DNA of 26,209 nt. Source: Eutrophocola salsuginis. Its GTDB lineage: Bacteria > Pseudomonadota > Gammaproteobacteria > Pseudomonadales > Pseudohongiellaceae. A program made the translations under genes and the position numbers. Positions 23,635 to 26,209 of this stretch are shown piece after piece. The stretch lies in contig JAYQTB010000003.1 in the NCBI GenBank assembly GCA_038147195.1, positions 1-26,209 on the forward strand, in the 5' to 3' direction. A model generated the notes under the pieces. The model had not been told where the DNA came from. It was given only the letters and a program-made list of their open reading frames with translations, and ran no database searches. Position 1 is the stretch's first letter, and each line of letters starts with the position of its first letter.

Positions 23635-24640
23635 GAGTGCCTCCCCTTTGGGCGATGTGCACAAACTGGTCGATAGCCGGTGCGGCGAAGTTAGCCAGCA
23701 GCACGGCGAATGCGACCCCGTCGGGATAGCTGCCCCAGACACGGATGCAGTAGATAAGTATACCGATAAGGACGCCGTACCAGAGTTTGCCGGTGGTAGT
23801 GGACGGCCCCGTGACCGGGTCGGTGGCGATGAAGAAAGCGCCGAACATGGCAGCGCCACCGAACAGGTGGAAGACCGGGGAGCCGTGGCTGGCGGAACTG
23901 CCGCTATCATAGAAGGCAAGCGACAGCAGTGCTATGGCGGCAAGCAGGGTGACGGGAATGTGCCATGTGATGATGCGCCGGTAAAGCAGGTAAAGCCCGC
24001 CGGCTAGGAAACCGATGTTCACAAATTCCCAGCCGGTACCGGACAGGGCGCCGAACAGAGGGTTGCCGGAGACGAACTCGTTGACGGTCATGCCGCCGCG
24101 TTCCAGCTTGAAGCGGTCAAGGGCGGTGGCGCCGGTGAGGGCGTCCATGGTGCCAGGCGTACTGCCGAGAAAGCGGGCAAACACATCGCCGATACCGGCC
24201 GCATTGTTCGGCAGCAGCCAGCTGGTCATGGTCAGCGGGAAGGCGATGAGCAGTACCGCGTAACCCACCATGGCAGGGTTGAACGGGTTGGTGCCAAGCC
24301 CGCCATACAAGTGCTTGGCGATGACGATTGCGAAGAAGGCGCCGATGAGTCCTGCCCACCAGGGCGTGGCTGGTGGAATCGAGAGGGCCAGCAGTAGGGC
24401 GGTGACCGTGGCACTGCAGTCTCTTAGGGCGGGGACGACAGGACGCCGGCGCAGTGTAAGGACCATGGCTTCAAAGGCGACGGCACAGAGCACCAGCCAG
24501 GCGATGTTGATGAGCGTGCCGGGTCCGAACCAGGCAGTCATGGCGATGATGCCGGGCAAGGCGGCAAACAGCACCAGCGCCATGATTTGCGGCGTGGTCA
24601 TGGATGCTCTACGGGAGAACAGGAGGGTGGGCAGGTTCAT
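23624..24640 (-). CDS. rnfD: Electron transport complex subunit RnfD/RsxD
   Basis: RnfD is a polytopic membrane subunit (338 residues, ~8-10 helices) with covalent FMN at the TGAT motif (169-172, MDALTGATALD). Also seen are GGLGTNPFNPAMVGYAVLLIAFP and FFIATDPVTGPSTTTGKLWYGVLIG, both family hallmarks. Normally rnfC ends a few bases upstream of rnfD. Here rnfC ends 1.1 kb away, with a reversed esterase gene in between, so rnfD-rnfG-rnfE-nth probably needs its own promoter or a long read-through transcript. I could not find a strong minus-strand promoter in 24641-24744. Confidence 0.96.
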   Translation of the reverse strand: MNLPTLLFSRRASMTTPQIMALVLFAALPGIIAMTAWFGPGTLINIAWLVLCAVAFEAMVLTLRRRPVVPALRDCSATVTALLLALSIPPATPWWAGLIGAFFAIVIAKHLYGGLGTNPFNPAMVGYAVLLIAFPLTMTSWLLPNNAAGIGDVFARFLGSTPGTMDALTGATALDRFKLERGGMTVNEFVSGNPLFGALSGTGWEFVNIGFLAGGLYLLYRRIITWHIPVTLLAAIALLSLAFYDSGSSASHGSPVFHLFGGAAMFGAFFIATDPVTGPSTTTGKLWYGVLIGILIYCIRVWGSYPDGVAFAVLLANFAAPAIDQFVHIAQRGGTHVG

Positions 24641-24682
24641 TCCAGCGCATCTTACCAGCTCGCCTGGGAGGCATCACCTAAA

Positions 24683-24711
24683 TTGGCCAGCCGGCGAATT
24701 GCACGTATGAT
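24683..24711 (+). promoter_or_regulatory. Predicted promoter of the esterase gene
   Basis: TTGGCC (24683-24688) and TATGAT (24706-24711) are 17 bases apart. Transcription would start near 24718, about 27 bases before the ATG. Confidence 0.5.
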
Positions 24712-24744
24712 GGCCGGAAAACAAGCAAGGAGGGGGTAGTTATC

Positions 24745-25614
24745 ATGATTCCGCGTATTCGCTTCACGGCACTGTTTGTTTTGGCGGGGCTGTTCTCAAT
24801 CAATCTATCAGCACAGCCGGCGGCTGGTTTTTCGGAGCACAGCATCACGTCGGCCGATGCTCAACGCAGCTACCTGCTGTATGTGCCGGAAAGTTATAAC
24901 GGTCAACCGGCGCCCCTTATGTTCAGCTTCCACGGCTCCGGTGGTTATCCGCAGAACCAAGTGGACGTCAGCGGCTTCGACAAGCTGGCCGAAGAACATG
25001 GCTTCATCGCGGTGTTTCCCGCCGGGGATTTCACCAATTCCGTAAGCCAGCGAAGCTGGAACGCCAATGTCGAAGCTGGGGTGGATGATGTGCAGTTCAC
25101 CCGAGACATGATCAGTGAGCTCAGCGGCATGCTGGCCATAGATCCCGCTCGCATCTATACCTCCGGCTTCTCGGGCGGCGCCCGCATCAGCAGCCGGCTA
25201 GCCTGCGAGTTGTCCGATGTTCTGGCCGCGGCGGCACCGGTGGCGGGCCTGCAATACCCGGACGGCTGCACACCAAAGCGCCCTATCCCCATAATCACCT
25301 TTCATGCCGAGGACGACCCCGTGAACAATTACGAGGTGCAGGCCAATTCTCGACCGTACTGGCGTATGGGTGTGGAAACCGCCCTGGACCGGTGGCGGCA
25401 GGCCAACGATTGTACGCTGGTGAACGATCATGAGCAGGTCGCTTACAACATCCGCAACTTTGCCTGGGAGGAATGCGGCGGGGATTCCGAGATCCAGTTC
25501 TACCAGTCCAATACGGGTGGTCACACATGGCCGGGCGCCGCGCAACGCGGAGCGGTGCAGGACATCAGTGCCAGCGAGCTTATCTGGGCATTCTTCAGCC
25601 AGCATCACCTGTGA
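24745..25614 (+). CDS. Exported PHB-depolymerase/feruloyl-esterase-like hydrolase (LpqC type)
   Basis: The 289-residue alpha/beta hydrolase has a signal peptide (MIPRIRFTALFVLAGLFSINLSA-Q) and is probably secreted or periplasmic. The nucleophile Ser143 sits in SGFSGGA. The oxyanion region is FSFHGSGG. The acid is Asp190 or Asp191 in FHAEDDPVN, and the base is His260 in GGHTWPG. This pattern is typical of the polyhydroxybutyrate-depolymerase/feruloyl-esterase group. The actual substrate (PHB oligomer, acetyl-xylan, feruloyl ester) is unknown. AAGGAGGGGG precedes the ATG. It is inserted in reverse between rnfC and rnfD, which is unusual. Its base composition looks like its neighbours by eye. 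Confidence 0.88.
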   Translation: MIPRIRFTALFVLAGLFSINLSAQPAAGFSEHSITSADAQRSYLLYVPESYNGQPAPLMFSFHGSGGYPQNQVDVSGFDKLAEEHGFIAVFPAGDFTNSVSQRSWNANVEAGVDDVQFTRDMISELSGMLAIDPARIYTSGFSGGARISSRLACELSDVLAAAAPVAGLQYPDGCTPKRPIPIITFHAEDDPVNNYEVQANSRPYWRMGVETALDRWRQANDCTLVNDHEQVAYNIRNFAWEECGGDSEIQFYQSNTGGHTWPGAAQRGAVQDISASELIWAFFSQHHL

Positions 25615-25656
25615 GGTGGCGAACCGGGAAAAAGCTGTACTAAACCTCCGGAGCCC

Positions 25657-25679
25657 CACCAATTATGCCTGAATTGGTG
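25657..25679. terminator. Hairpin between the esterase and rnfC genes
   Basis: CACCAATT (25657-25664), a 7-base loop and AATTGGTG (25672-25679) form a perfect 8-bp stem between two convergent genes. There is no T-run on the plus strand side, so termination strength is uncertain. Confidence 0.4.
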
Positions 25680-25740
25680 CGGGACTACGGCACCTGCAAT
25701 CATTGCGCAGCTGCTGTTCCGCGTCAGCCGCGCAACGCGC

Positions 25741-26209
25741 TTATTCTTTTTCTGCCTTCTTGGCCTTGACCCGCGCCAACGCCGCCTGGATATTCTCGGC
25801 CGATATTTTTTTGCGATTGTCGGCCAGTTCGGCACGTTTCCTTCGACGTGCTTCTTCCTCTTCCGTCAGACGAGTCATGCGCTCATGGTGCAGCTCGAAT
25901 CGGCGTTTTGCCCTAAGCGCCCGCTCCCGTTCCTGCTGCTGCCTGGCGAGATTTGCTTTTGCAGCCTGGTAATGCTCGACCAGCGGCAGATTGCTAGGGC
26001 ATGCCTTTTCGCACTTGTAACATTCGATGCAGTGCGTGAGGTTGAGTGATTCAGCCTGGTCCAGATCTTTTTCGCGACAGGCAAAATAGAGTTCATGTGG
26101 CTGTATATCCACCGGGCACACAGGCACACAGAGCCCACAGTTGATACAGGCTAGGCGTGAAAGGAGTTGATCGGTAGGAGCCGATGCAAGCGGCTCGTCG
26201 TCGACGGAG
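25741..26209 (-). CDS. rnfC: Electron transport complex subunit RnfC/RsxC (C-terminal part, runs off window)
   Basis: RnfC is the peripheral subunit that binds NADH and FMN and carries two [4Fe-4S] clusters. The window shows its end: the first cluster motif CINCGLCVPVCP, then the second CIECYKCEKACPSNLPLVEHYQ, then a long Lys/Arg/Glu-rich coiled tail ending ALARVKAKKAEKE. E. coli RsxC has a much longer repeat-rich tail after this point; here the tail is short, as in many non-enteric species. The gene starts outside the window. The next rnf gene, rnfD, is 1.1 kb downstream. Confidence 0.96.
   Translation of the reverse strand, partial: SVDDEPLASAPTDQLLSRLACINCGLCVPVCPVDIQPHELYFACREKDLDQAESLNLTHCIECYKCEKACPSNLPLVEHYQAAKANLARQQQERERALRAKRRFELHHERMTRLTEEEEARRRKRAELADNRKKISAENIQAALARVKAKKAEKE

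Overview
The window looks like chromosomal DNA of a marine-type gammaproteobacterium near the Pseudomonadales/Cellvibrionales. It carries a Pseudomonas-style NrdA with two N-terminal ATP cones. It also holds a housekeeping set (argF, grxD, bfr, bfd, rnt, pyrC, argG, nth, rnf) whose members, as I remember it, also lie near one another in Pseudomonas. I see no tRNA, rRNA, CRISPR array, complete insertion sequence or prophage. Taxonomy is inferred from protein flavour and gene neighbourhood only.

Layout. Positions 1-664 hold the N-terminal part of nrdA (minus strand), preceded by a roughly 780 bp non-coding control region with a tandem NrdR-box pair and several DnaA-like boxes. Positions 1449-5058 (minus) hold a short FbpC-like ABC ATPase, argF, argD and a frame-broken secreted protein resembling DUF3313. 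Positions 5188-9156 (plus) hold an orphan hydantoinase-B-type protein, an amidohydrolase lipoprotein, a 49-residue membrane remnant and the monothiol glutaredoxin grxD. A Fur-controlled TonB-dependent siderophore receptor (9232-11346, minus) diverges from an EamA exporter (11518-12399). Next on the plus strand come a DUF6152-type exported protein, an exported cupin, a degenerate protein kinase and the NMN transporter pnuC (12457-15537). Positions 15587-20174 (minus) hold bfr, bfd, a stand-alone Aas-type acyl-ACP synthetase, rnt and pyrC, diverging from argG (20360-21574). Positions 21667-26209 hold nth, rnfE, rnfG, rnfD and the 3' end of rnfC (all minus). A plus-strand PHB-depolymerase-like esterase sits between rnfC and rnfD.

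How it fits together. argD, argF and argG supply three steps of arginine synthesis. pyrC uses the carbamoyl-phosphate branch for pyrimidines, and nrdA consumes nucleotides for DNA synthesis. Iron is a second theme: the TonB receptor and bfd both have a Fur box lying in the spacer of a predicted promoter, and bfr, bfd, grxD, nth and rnf are iron-storage or Fe-S genes.

Most worth checking: (1) a kinase-like protein at 14210-14953 whose glycine loop, VAIK lysine, alpha-C glutamate, HRDLKPxN asparagine and DFG glycine are all replaced while the frame and Shine-Dalgarno stay intact; (2) the rnf operon split by an antisense esterase gene; (3) two single-base A/T-run frame breaks, in nrdA and the DUF3313-like gene, that are either sequencing errors or real lesions; (4) the NrdR/DnaA control region of nrdA. 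I did not find a clear multi-gene system that is new.
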